From: Endomicrobium sp.
GTDB lineage: Bacteria > Elusimicrobiota > Endomicrobiia > Endomicrobiales > Endomicrobiaceae
Reading direction: 5' to 3'
DNA: 5,838 bases
Assembly: GCA_031260765.1 (NCBI GenBank)
Contig: JAISKX010000065.1
Coordinates: 1-5,838, forward strand
This document shows, in pieces, positions 1 through 5,606 of this stretch. Each line of letters begins with the position of its first letter. The stretch's first letter is position 1. A model generated the notes under the pieces. That model had not been told where the DNA came from. It did not search any database and was given only the letters and a program-made list of their open reading frames with translations. Both the position numbers and the translations under genes were made by a program.

Positions 1-30
1 AATCACCTATTTCACTAAAAACAGAGCAAT

Positions 31-187
31 GCCCGCAAGGGAGGGCAGACAACGACTTTGTTTGCGTGGCAAACCTCCTATAAGACTATGGACTATTTGT
101 CCTTGTCGTTTTGCGTTCCTTGCGTGGTCGTTGCCGTTATATCTTCTTGCGTCCCTTGCGAGAAAGCCGTTTGCCTTTGTCGTTTCC
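31..187. repeat. Degenerate intergenic repeat region past the cstA terminator
   Basis: No convincing gene lies in 1-194; the open frames on the plus strand have no family resemblance. Instead there are imperfect repeats. TTGCGTTCCTTGCG (111-124) recurs as TTGCGTCCCTTGCG (147-160), and TTGTCGTTT at 103-111 recurs at 177-185, suggesting a unit of about 37 bp. CGCAAGGGA (35-43) is the reverse complement of the core TCCCTTGCG (152-160). A hairpin GTTTGC/GCAAAC lies at 60-74. The junction GACAACGACTTTG (48-60) matches GACAACAACTTTG (4638-4650) of the dapB-dapL block in 12 of 13 bases. An inverted unit followed by direct units is thus suggested here too, but the match is weak. Confidence 0.42.
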
Positions 188-194
188 CGAAAAC

Positions 195-233
195 AAAAAG
201 AAAAGGACGCTTTGCGGGCGTCCTTTTCTTTTT
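195..233 (-). terminator. Intrinsic terminator of cstA
   Basis: Positions 195-210 and 218-233 are perfect 16-bp inverted arms around a 7-nt loop, with a GC-rich core (GGACGC/GCGTCC) flanked by A- and T-rich ends. On the minus strand the stem ends in five T followed by G and four T. It begins 23 nt after the cstA stop. The symmetry would let it also act on plus-strand transcripts coming from beyond position 1. Confidence 0.9.
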
Positions 234-256
234 GAAAATTTACAAAATGTTGATGT

Positions 257-1678
257 TTATTGCGGATTCTTATTGCCTTTGCCTACTATCAATACAAGGA
301 AAAGGATTAAGCATACAGCCGCAGCTATGAAACCTACAGGTTGACCTATATAGGCGGGAAGAGTAAGACCTTCCGGCGCTATGAAAATATAGGTTACTGT
401 TACAGCCGTCATAAATGTAGCCGGTATTGCCGCCATTATGCAATAGATTTTCTTTTTAGCATATTTAAACAAATAGACGCTGCCAGCCCATAAAACTATA
501 GCCGCAAGAGTCTGATTTGACCAAGCGAAATATCTCCATACAATTTGATAATCAAATTGACTTAGTATTGCGCCTGCTCCCAAAAGCGGAATAGCAATAA
601 GCAATCTCATCTTTACAGGACCTTGGTCAATCTTAAACCAATCGGCAATAGAAAGCCTTGCGCTTCTAAACGCCGTATCGCCGCTTGTTATAGGGCATAC
701 TATAACGCCCAACATTGCGAGAACTCCGCCGAAAGTTCCGAGCATTCCGATTGAAATATCATATACGACATTCGCTGGAGCGCCTGCCGCGGCAAGAGCT
801 TGCAAAGTCGGATAGAATGCGCAGCCTGCAGCCGCCCAAATAAGAGCGATTACGCCTTCTGCAATCATTGCTCCGTAGAAAATTTTGCGTCCGTCTCTTT
901 CTGTCTTCATACATCTTGCCATAATAGGAGATTGCGTAGAATGGAAACCGCTGATTGCTCCGCAAGCGACAGTTATGAACATAAACGGCCACAAAGCCAT
1001 ACCTTTTGGATGTTCATTTGTAAATGTGAAGTCAGGCATAGTGTATCCGCCGAATAGAGTTCCGCCGACTATTCCAATCGCCATAATTATCAATACAGCG
1101 CCGAATACCGGATAAATTCTTCCGATAATTTGGTCAATAGGAAACATAGTCGCAAGGAAATAATAGATAAAAATAACTATTACCCAAAAACCGAAACCCG
1201 ATATAATAGGATTAAAGCCTGTGACTTTCGCAAGAAGACCCGCTGGACCAGTCCAGAAGACAGTTCCTACAAAAACCAACAAAATAACTGTGAAAACGCG
1301 CATGACCATTTTCATCCCATTGCCGAGATATTTGCCTGAAACTTCAGCAATGCTTGCTCCGTCTTCTCTCAAACTTATCATTCCTGACAAGTAATCGTGA
1401 ACGCCTCCTGCAAAAACCGACCCAAGAGCAATCCACAAAAACACTTGAGGTCCCCAGAGCGCGCCTCCAACCGCTCCGAAAATAGGACCAAGCCCGGCGA
1501 TGTTTAAGAGTTGAATTAAGAAAACTTTCCAACTCTTCATCGGGATAAAGTCCACGCCGTCTGGATGCGCAATAGCGGGGGTTTTGCGGTCGTCGGGACC
1601 AAATACTTTGTCAACCACCGTGCCATAAGCAAAGTAGCCGATAACCAGAATTGCCAACGCTACAAAAAATGAAACCAT
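257..1678 (-). CDS. cstA: CstA-family carbon starvation protein, short form (pyruvate or peptide transporter)
   Basis: A polytopic inner-membrane transporter of the CstA family. Characterised relatives import peptides (CstA) or take up pyruvate with protons (E. coli BtsT); which substrate applies here cannot be told. Conserved stretches are QLLNIAGLGPIFGA (56-69), FAGGVHDYLSGM (89-100), CGAISGFHSTQSPIMARCMK (239-258), CPITSGDTAFRSARL (328-342) and WRYFAWSNQTLA (381-392). About twelve to thirteen hydrophobic segments span the protein, from 3-20 to 446-466. At 473 residues it is much shorter than the roughly 700-residue E. coli proteins, but this shorter form is common in other bacteria. No truncation is apparent: the start has a strong ribosome-binding site, and the end is a short charged tail after the last membrane segment. 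It has its own leader and terminator, so it is probably a separate transcription unit from the dap/terC genes, perhaps with some read-through. Confidence 0.93.
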   Translation of the reverse strand: MVSFFVALAILVIGYFAYGTVVDKVFGPDDRKTPAIAHPDGVDFIPMKSWKVFLIQLLNIAGLGPIFGAVGGALWGPQVFLWIALGSVFAGGVHDYLSGMISLREDGASIAEVSGKYLGNGMKMVMRVFTVILLVFVGTVFWTGPAGLLAKVTGFNPIISGFGFWVIVIFIYYFLATMFPIDQIIGRIYPVFGAVLIIMAIGIVGGTLFGGYTMPDFTFTNEHPKGMALWPFMFITVACGAISGFHSTQSPIMARCMKTERDGRKIFYGAMIAEGVIALIWAAAGCAFYPTLQALAAAGAPANVVYDISIGMLGTFGGVLAMLGVIVCPITSGDTAFRSARLSIADWFKIDQGPVKMRLLIAIPLLGAGAILSQFDYQIVWRYFAWSNQTLAAIVLWAGSVYLFKYAKKKIYCIMAAIPATFMTAVTVTYIFIAPEGLTLPAYIGQPVGFIAAAVCLILFLVLIVGKGNKNPQ

Positions 1679-1683
1679 GATTT

Positions 1684-1690
1684 CCTCCTT
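1684..1690 (-). promoter_or_regulatory. Strong Shine-Dalgarno sequence of cstA
   Basis: AAGGAGG on the minus strand, 5 nt before the ATG at 1676-1678. It is a near-complete anti-16S match and among the strongest ribosome-binding sites in this window, fixing the cstA start. Confidence 0.85.
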
Positions 1691-1697
1691 TGGATTT

Positions 1698-1714
1698 AAC
1701 AGGGTTTGCCTGTT
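1698..1714. promoter_or_regulatory. Inverted repeat just upstream of the cstA ribosome-binding site
   Basis: AACAGG (1698-1703) and CCTGTT (1709-1714) are perfect inverted arms around a 5-nt centre, seven bases upstream of the Shine-Dalgarno sequence. It could be an operator or an RNA hairpin affecting translation; the sequence does not decide which, and no specific regulator motif is recognised. Confidence 0.4.
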
Positions 1715-1725
1715 TTATTTCTCTA

Positions 1726-1744
1726 AAAAGCCTTTAAGGCTTTT
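1726..1744 (-). other. Hairpin in the cstA leader (possible attenuator)
   Basis: AAAAGCCTT (1726-1734) and AAGGCTTTT (1736-1744) form a 19-bp palindrome; a realistic stem is 7 bp with a 5-nt loop. On the minus strand it ends in a T-run, then TAGAG, so it resembles a weak intrinsic terminator lying between the candidate promoter and the cstA start. It could equally terminate read-through from terC. Confidence 0.45.
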
Positions 1745-1783
1745 CAGTTATTAAAAACTAAATTCTTTACTCAGATTGGCGGG

Positions 1784-1812
1784 ATTGTATTGTAATTTTA
1801 AAAAAAAAACAA
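1784..1812 (-). promoter_or_regulatory. Candidate sigma-70-type promoter of cstA
   Basis: On the minus strand TTGTTT (1807-1812) stands 17 nt before TACAAT (1784-1789), five of six matches to the -10 consensus. An overlapping alternative is TTGCTT (1811-1816), a 16-nt spacer and a second TACAAT (1789-1794). The T-rich spacer is shared with the terC terminator. It would give a leader of roughly 100 nt for cstA. Such AT-rich matches arise by chance, so confidence is limited. Confidence 0.4.
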
Positions 1813-1838
1813 GCAAGGCAATGTCCTCTTTATGCCTT
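1800..1838 (-). terminator. Probable intrinsic terminator of terC
   Basis: On the minus strand AAGGCA (1833-1838) pairs with TGCCTT (1815-1820) in a 6-bp stem with a 12-nt loop. It is followed after four bases (GCTT) and a G by an unbroken run of ten T (1800-1809). The left arm overlaps the last codons and stop of terC. The stem is short and not directly joined to the T-run, so termination may be partial. Confidence 0.5.
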
Positions 1839-2750
1839 ATTTTTCGCGTCATAAGCCAAAGATACGGCTATGGATATGGCGATAATCGTCAAAATTATCA
1901 ACAGAGACAGCATTGACGATATATGGACATAATGTGAAATGAGCATCTTTATGCCCACAAAAAACAAAATCACCGCTACGCCGATTTTTAAATGGCGGAA
2001 TTTGTCGGCAAGACCAGCGAGCATAAAATACAGCGCGCGCAAACCCAAAATCGCAAAAATATTGGAACTATATACTATAAATGTATCTCTTGTGATAGAA
2101 AGGACGGCGGGAATTGAATCAACTGCAAAAATTATATCGGACAATTCTATTACAAAAACGGCGGCAAGCATTGGAGTTGCATAAAGGACTGCGTTTTCTT
2201 TTATAAAAAAGTTTGCCGTTTGAGTATCGGATTTAAGAGGAAAGAGTTTTTTTAGAATTGTAAAGGCTATGTTTTTGCTTGGGTCTTTGTTTTCTTCGCC
2301 GCCTTTTAACATCTTTATTCCAGTCCAAATCAAAATAGCGCCGAAAACATAAATCATCCAAGTAAAATTATTGATGAGTTCCACGCCTATAAAGATAAAA
2401 AGAAATCTCAAAACAATCGCGCCGATAATGCCGAAAATCAAAACTTTATGCTGATTTTGGGCGGGTATGGCAAAATATGTAAAAATCATCAAGAAAACAA
2501 ACATATTGTCTATTGAAAGGGAATACTCTACGATATAGCCCGTAAGAAATTCAAAACATTTTTCTTTGCCGAAAGCAAAATATACAGCCGCTGCAAAAAG
2601 TAAAGCCAAACTGACCCAAATACAAACCATTTTAGCGGCTTTATTAAGGGTAATCGCTTTTTGATGTTTGCTTGTGATAAAAATATCTATAAAGAAAGCG
2701 GTCGCGACGACAATCCAAAAAGCCAGCCACATAATTTGATGAATATCCAT
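1830..2750 (-). CDS. TerC/Alx-family integral membrane protein
   Basis: A polytopic inner-membrane protein of 306 residues, near the length of E. coli Alx (about 320). The TerC family has two repeated halves, each with an acidic motif in a membrane helix. Both are visible: EYSLSIDNMFVF (75-86) and ELSDIIFAVDSIPAVL (202-217), with Asp81 and Asp211 at corresponding places. Hydrophobic segments lie at about 6-24, 41-60, 83-95, 104-123, 132-147, 191-210, 227-247, 254-270 and 279-298. Family members such as Alx and MntY-type proteins are linked to manganese export and metal loading of exoenzymes; others are named for tellurium resistance. A Mn-related role here is therefore an inference. Many terC genes carry a yybP-ykoY manganese riboswitch, but this one has no leader: its ATG immediately follows the stop of the acetyltransferase gene. 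The Shine-Dalgarno sequence GGAG (2757-2760) lies inside that upstream gene. Confidence 0.92.
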   Translation of the reverse strand: MDIHQIMWLAFWIVVATAFFIDIFITSKHQKAITLNKAAKMVCIWVSLALLFAAAVYFAFGKEKCFEFLTGYIVEYSLSIDNMFVFLMIFTYFAIPAQNQHKVLIFGIIGAIVLRFLFIFIGVELINNFTWMIYVFGAILIWTGIKMLKGGEENKDPSKNIAFTILKKLFPLKSDTQTANFFIKENAVLYATPMLAAVFVIELSDIIFAVDSIPAVLSITRDTFIVYSSNIFAILGLRALYFMLAGLADKFRHLKIGVAVILFFVGIKMLISHYVHISSMLSLLIILTIIAISIAVSLAYDAKNKA

Positions 2751-3251
2751 TTATATCTCCAATCTCATTCTATAATCATTCATAACAAAACCATGCCCGA
2801 TTAGCGCGTCTATAGTCTCAACTATTTTAAACCCGATTTTTTTAAAAGACTTTATGGAGTCTGTATTTTCCCTATTTACCGTGAGAGTGATAGATTGGAG
2901 TTTGGCGCTTTTGGCAAAATCTTTTATAAAAGAAACCGATTGTTTGCCATAACCTTTAGCGCGGCTTTCTTTCCTTATATATATTTTGCTTAAAAAAAGA
3001 TTTTTTTCTTGCGGTTGGGGGACGATAGCAAAAAACCCTTCAAAAGAGCCATTATCGGCTTTGAGCAGAAAATAATGATAATTTTCATCTTTTATTTGAC
3101 GATTGACAGCGGACAAAGATTGGAAATTTTCAAGCATATAATCTATTTGCGCTTGAGAAAGGAGTTTAGAATAATACTCATTCCAAATTTCATCGGCAAG
3201 AGAGACAACTGTTTTGATTTGTTCTTGATTTTGAACTTCTATTATTTGCAT
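2751..3251 (-). CDS. GNAT-family N-acetyltransferase
   Basis: This is a 166-residue single-domain GNAT protein, expected to transfer the acetyl group of acetyl-CoA to an amine; the substrate cannot be read from the sequence. The acetyl-CoA pyrophosphate-binding motif A is IYIRKESRAKGYGK (90-103), with the R-x-x-G-x-G signature at 97-102 after a hydrophobic beta strand. LTVNRENTDSIKSFKKIGF (123-141) is the usual following region, with the Asn and the K-K-I-G-F turn typical of the family. The C-terminal strand ends in MNDYRMRLEI (157-166). I chose the ATG at 3249-3251: it follows AGAGGG and gives the normal family length. The frame stays open another 53 codons, to 3410, but that stretch is the translated inverted-repeat element, not protein domain. 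Its stop codon directly adjoins the terC start, suggesting co-transcription and translational coupling. Confidence 0.87.
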   Translation of the reverse strand: MQIIEVQNQEQIKTVVSLADEIWNEYYSKLLSQAQIDYMLENFQSLSAVNRQIKDENYHYFLLKADNGSFEGFFAIVPQPQEKNLFLSKIYIRKESRAKGYGKQSVSFIKDFAKSAKLQSITLTVNRENTDSIKSFKKIGFKIVETIDALIGHGFVMNDYRMRLEI

Positions 3252-3254
3252 TAG

Positions 3255-3260
3255 CCCTCT
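3255..3260 (-). promoter_or_regulatory. Shine-Dalgarno sequence of the GNAT gene
   Basis: AGAGGG on the minus strand precedes the ATG at 3249-3251 by 3 nt, a rather short spacing. It lies just outside the end of the REP-like inverted repeat and supports the short 166-residue protein rather than a start within the repeat. Confidence 0.6.
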
Positions 3261-3265
3261 TCGCT

Positions 3266-3386
3266 TGTCATTCTGCGCGAAGTCGCAGAATCTATATAAT
3301 AAATCCTTTTTCAACTTTGCCTTTACTAAAAGCAAAGGCTTGAAGACCTGCATTTCATAGATTCTGCGACTTCGCGCAGAATGACA
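3266..3386. repeat. Inverted pair of REP-like hairpins (BIME/MITE-like element)
   Basis: Positions 3266-3295 and 3357-3386 are a perfect 30/30 inverted repeat separated by 61 bp. Each arm is itself a hairpin: ATTCTGCG and CGCAGAAT form an 8-bp stem around a 6-nt loop (3270-3291 and 3361-3382). The interior holds a smaller stem (GCCTTT 3319-3324 with AAAGGC 3334-3339). Read as protein the arms give the HSARSRR and DFAQND strings known from dispersed bacterial repeats. The minus-strand transcript has no U-run after the structure, so it does not look like an intrinsic terminator; a role in mRNA processing or stability is possible but inferred. It fills most of the gap between dapL and the acetyltransferase gene, ending 14 nt before that gene's start codon. 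Confidence 0.9.
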
Positions 3387-3422
3387 GGCTTTGTTAGCCC
3401 AGAATGACAACCAACAACAAAA

Positions 3423-4589
3423 TTAAAATTGTATTTTTGAGATGCGCTCCACGGCTTCTTTTATTCTTGCGGCGCTTACTGTTAGGGCGAAACGGACATA
3501 TCCTTCTCCGCTTTTGCCCATACCGTTGCCGGGAGTGCAGACTATTGCGGCTTCGTCAAGAAGTTTTGAAACTGTTTGAGCGGAAGTATAATTTTTTGGA
3601 GTTTTTGCCCACACATAAAATGTTGCCTTTGGATTTCTCACTTTCCAGCCGAGTTTTGTTAAACCTTCTACCAAAGCGTCTCTTCTTTCCTTATATATAG
3701 TTCTCTGTTTTGCCACGCAATCTTGCGAGGCGCTCAATGCCGTGATTGCCGCCTCTTGCACAGCGCAGAAAACGCCTGAATCATAATTATCTTTTACTGT
3801 GGATATGCCTTTTACTATATCTTTATTTCCGCAAACCCAGCCTATGCGCCAGCCCGTCATATTGTAAGTTTTAGATAGAGAATGAAATTCCACGCCGACT
3901 TCTTTTGCGCCTTCAACTTCAAGAAAACTCATCGGCTTATCATTATCGTCATAAAAAATCTCAGAATATGCCGCGTCCGCCGCAACGATAATATTGTTTT
4001 TCTTTGCAAAATCTATAAGGCTGACATAAAACTCTTTTGGAGCAATAGCCGCTGTGGGATTATTAGGATAATTTACAAAAATGATTTTTGCTTTTTTAAC
4101 TATATCGGCGGGAATAGAATCTAAATCAGGCAGATAATTATTTTTTTCAAGCAAAGGCATAAAATAAGGGACGCCGTCCGTAAAAATCGTTCCCGTATTA
4201 TAGACGGGATATCCGGGTTCAGGTATCAAAACAATATCGCCTGGATTTATAAAGCCGAGATGAATATGTCCTATGCCTTCTTTTGAGCCGATTAAAGCGC
4301 AAACTTCTTCAGGCTCTAAATCAACGCTAAATCTGCTTTTATACCAATCGCAAACCGCCTTTCTAAAAGACAGCATACCCGCGCCGAAAGGATATTGATG
4401 ATTTGCAGGTTTTGCGACAGCCTCTTGCATAGCCTTTATAATATGAGGAGGCGTAGGCATATCGGGGTCTCCGACGCCCAAAGAAATAATATCTGCGCCT
4501 CTTTTCTTTGCCTCGTTTTTCTTTTTATCTATCTCAATAAAAAGGTAAGGCGGAAGTTTTTTTAATTTTTCATTGTAATTGATTTGCAT
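3423..4589 (-). CDS. dapL: LL-diaminopimelate aminotransferase
   Basis: DapL is a PLP-dependent class I/II aminotransferase (fold type I) that converts tetrahydrodipicolinate to LL-2,6-diaminopimelate using glutamate as amino donor, in one cytoplasmic step. The 388 residues fit the bacterial DapL length. Visible features are SLGVGDPDMPTP (36-47) in the N-terminal arm, NYPNNPTA (173-180) with the PLP-contacting Asn, AADAAYSE (203-210) with Asp205 for the pyridine nitrogen and Tyr208, and SLSKTYNMTGWRIG (237-250) with Lys240 as the Schiff-base lysine and Arg248 for the phosphate. GEGYVRFALT (361-370) carries the carboxylate-binding Arg366. Related aminotransferases (aspartate or alanine type) share these motifs; the assignment to DapL rests on overall resemblance plus the position after dapA and dapB. 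The ATG at 4587-4589 follows AAGGAG. The gene is preceded and followed by different repeat elements. Confidence 0.9.
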   Translation of the reverse strand: MQINYNEKLKKLPPYLFIEIDKKKNEAKKRGADIISLGVGDPDMPTPPHIIKAMQEAVAKPANHQYPFGAGMLSFRKAVCDWYKSRFSVDLEPEEVCALIGSKEGIGHIHLGFINPGDIVLIPEPGYPVYNTGTIFTDGVPYFMPLLEKNNYLPDLDSIPADIVKKAKIIFVNYPNNPTAAIAPKEFYVSLIDFAKKNNIIVAADAAYSEIFYDDNDKPMSFLEVEGAKEVGVEFHSLSKTYNMTGWRIGWVCGNKDIVKGISTVKDNYDSGVFCAVQEAAITALSASQDCVAKQRTIYKERRDALVEGLTKLGWKVRNPKATFYVWAKTPKNYTSAQTVSKLLDEAAIVCTPGNGMGKSGEGYVRFALTVSAARIKEAVERISKIQF

Positions 4590-4594
4590 AACAT

Positions 4595-4600
4595 CTCCTT
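4595..4600 (-). promoter_or_regulatory. Shine-Dalgarno sequence of dapL, abutting the repeat block
   Basis: AAGGAG on the minus strand lies 5 nt before the dapL ATG. Its first base is directly adjacent to the outer end of the 4601-4814 repeat, so the repeat supplies the entire remaining leader of dapL. The last repeat segment in the transcript contains CTCTCTCCTC, which could base-pair with this site. Confidence 0.8.
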
Positions 4601-4814
4601 GTTAGATAGAAAAGAGAAAAGAGGAGAGAGAAAATACGACAACAACTTTGCATTCCCATTCTTTTTTTCTTTCCTAATTTTCTTTATTATTTGCCGTCTT
4701 TCCTCTTTTCTCTTTCCTATTTTTCTCTGTCGTTCGCCGTCTTTTCTCTTTCCTATTTCCTATTTTTCTCTGCCGTTTGCCGTCTTGTCTCTTTTCTCTC
4801 TTCTCTTTCCTAAC
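4601..4814. repeat. Compound intergenic repeat: one inverted unit plus four direct 43-bp pyrimidine-rich units
   Basis: The whole dapB-dapL gap is a structured repeat. On the plus strand, units begin with TTTGC or TTCGC at 4647, 4690, 4733 and 4776, an exact 43-bp spacing. Most continue with CCGTC and a run of T and C containing TTTCCTA. The first unit (4647-4689) is the most diverged and the last (4776-4814) is shortened. Segment 4601-4643 is the same kind of unit in reverse orientation. The block starts with GTTAG and ends with CTAAC, so its outer 40 bp or so are imperfect inverted repeats. It begins 4 nt past the dapB stop and ends at the base adjoining the dapL Shine-Dalgarno sequence. 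On the transcribed strand it is purine-rich, then switches to pyrimidine-rich next to dapL. It could be a MITE-like insertion or a locally expanded repeat; no clear target-site duplication is visible. No gene is credible here. Confidence 0.85.
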
Positions 4815-4818
4815 TTAT

Positions 4819-5592
4819 TTATTTTAATCCTAATACTGCTTGCATATCGTATAGTCCGCTTTTTTTGTTTGACAGCCATTTTGCGGCTCTTATTGCGCCG
4901 GCGGCAAAAGTGTCGCGGCTGTGGGCGCGGTGAGTGAGCTCTATGCGCTCGCCGGGACCCGCAAAATATACTGTGTGTTCGCCCACTATATCGCCTGCGC
5001 GCACAGACATTATGCCGATTTCTTCTTTTGTTCTCGCTTTGTTGACGCTATGCCTTTCATAAACAGCGTCTTTTTCTATGTCCCTGCCCAAAGTTTCCGC
5101 TATGATTTCAGCAAGCTTTGCGGCAGTGCCTGAGGGGGCGTCTTTTTTCTTATTGTGATGCAGTTCTAACAATTCTATATCATAATCCGACACCGCTTTT
5201 GAAACTTCTTGAACAAGTTTAAATAAAAGATTTACTCCGATAGACATATTTGGAGATAAAAGGACGGGTATTTCTTTTGCGGCTTTTGATATTTCCTCTT
5301 TTTGAGCGGCGTCAAAACCCGTTGTGCCTATCACTACGGCAGACTTTTTTTGTCTGGCTATTTCCAAGTTTTTTAAAGCGCTTTGAGGATTGGTAAAATC
5401 TATCAAAACTGTTTGGCTATTTAGGATTTTGTCTAAATCCTTTGACGGCGATATTATAGGACTGCCTGTCCCAATAGCGGGACTTTCATCAAATTCAACA
5501 GCCCCGCCGATTTCTATGTCCTTATCCGCCTTAGCCAAATTCAAAATCGTCTGTCCCATCCTACCTGCCGCTCCGCAAACAACTATTTTCAT
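4819..5592 (-). CDS. dapB: 4-hydroxy-tetrahydrodipicolinate reductase
   Basis: DapB reduces the DapA product with NAD(P)H to tetrahydrodipicolinate, in the cytoplasm. The protein is 257 residues, close to the family norm of about 250-270. An N-terminal Rossmann domain opens with the nucleotide-binding loop GAAGRMG (7-13); IGTTGF (88-93) and SPNMSIGVN (113-121) are conserved. The catalytic/substrate segment ELHHNKKKDAPSGTA (143-157) carries the His pair (145-146), the Lys (149) equivalent to the catalytic Lys of E. coli DapB, and the substrate-binding SGT. The C-terminal end resumes the Rossmann fold (HRAHSRDTFAAGA, 221-233). I chose the ATG at 5590-5592 because the protein then begins directly at the first Rossmann strand and a strong Shine-Dalgarno sequence precedes it. 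The open frame reaches 27 codons further, to 5673, but that part overlaps dapA and resembles nothing in DapB. The stop is 4 nt from the repeat block preceding dapL. Confidence 0.96.
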   Translation of the reverse strand: MKIVVCGAAGRMGQTILNLAKADKDIEIGGAVEFDESPAIGTGSPIISPSKDLDKILNSQTVLIDFTNPQSALKNLEIARQKKSAVVIGTTGFDAAQKEEISKAAKEIPVLLSPNMSIGVNLLFKLVQEVSKAVSDYDIELLELHHNKKKDAPSGTAAKLAEIIAETLGRDIEKDAVYERHSVNKARTKEEIGIMSVRAGDIVGEHTVYFAGPGERIELTHRAHSRDTFAAGAIRAAKWLSNKKSGLYDMQAVLGLK

Positions 5593-5596
5593 TTTA

Positions 5597-5603
5597 CCCT
5601 CCT
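5597..5603 (-). promoter_or_regulatory. Shine-Dalgarno sequence of dapB
   Basis: On the minus strand AGGAGGG stands 4 nt before the ATG at 5590-5592 and lies in the 14-nt gap after dapA. It fixes the dapB start and argues against the longer open frame that begins inside dapA. Confidence 0.85.
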
Positions 5604-5606
5604 CTC

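Noticed and set aside
29..344. Three overlapping plus-strand open frames near the window start
   Set aside because: They overlap the cstA terminator and the 3' end of cstA, have repeat-like composition, and show no recognisable domain.
2751..3260. yybP-ykoY manganese riboswitch upstream of terC
   Set aside because: The terC start directly abuts the upstream coding gene, leaving no non-coding leader.
3291..3320. Promoter for the acetyltransferase gene inside the repeat loop (TTGAAA and TATATA-like boxes)
   Set aside because: The boxes are only about 10 nt apart, and no partner at 16-18 nt resembles a -35 element.
3266..3386. Inverted repeat as an intrinsic terminator for dapL
   Set aside because: The minus-strand sequence after the stem is AAGCGAAGAGGG, with no U-run, so it lacks the termination signal despite the long stem.
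4647..4814. Possible CRISPR array because of the regular 43-bp spacing
   Set aside because: The units are contiguous and similar throughout, with no constant repeat alternating with unique spacers, and no cas genes are nearby.
4584..4937. Plus-strand open frame of 117 codons across the pyrimidine-rich block
   Set aside because: Its translation is a low-complexity F/L/S-rich string produced by the C/T-rich repeats, and it overlaps the end of dapB antisense. It has no family resemblance.
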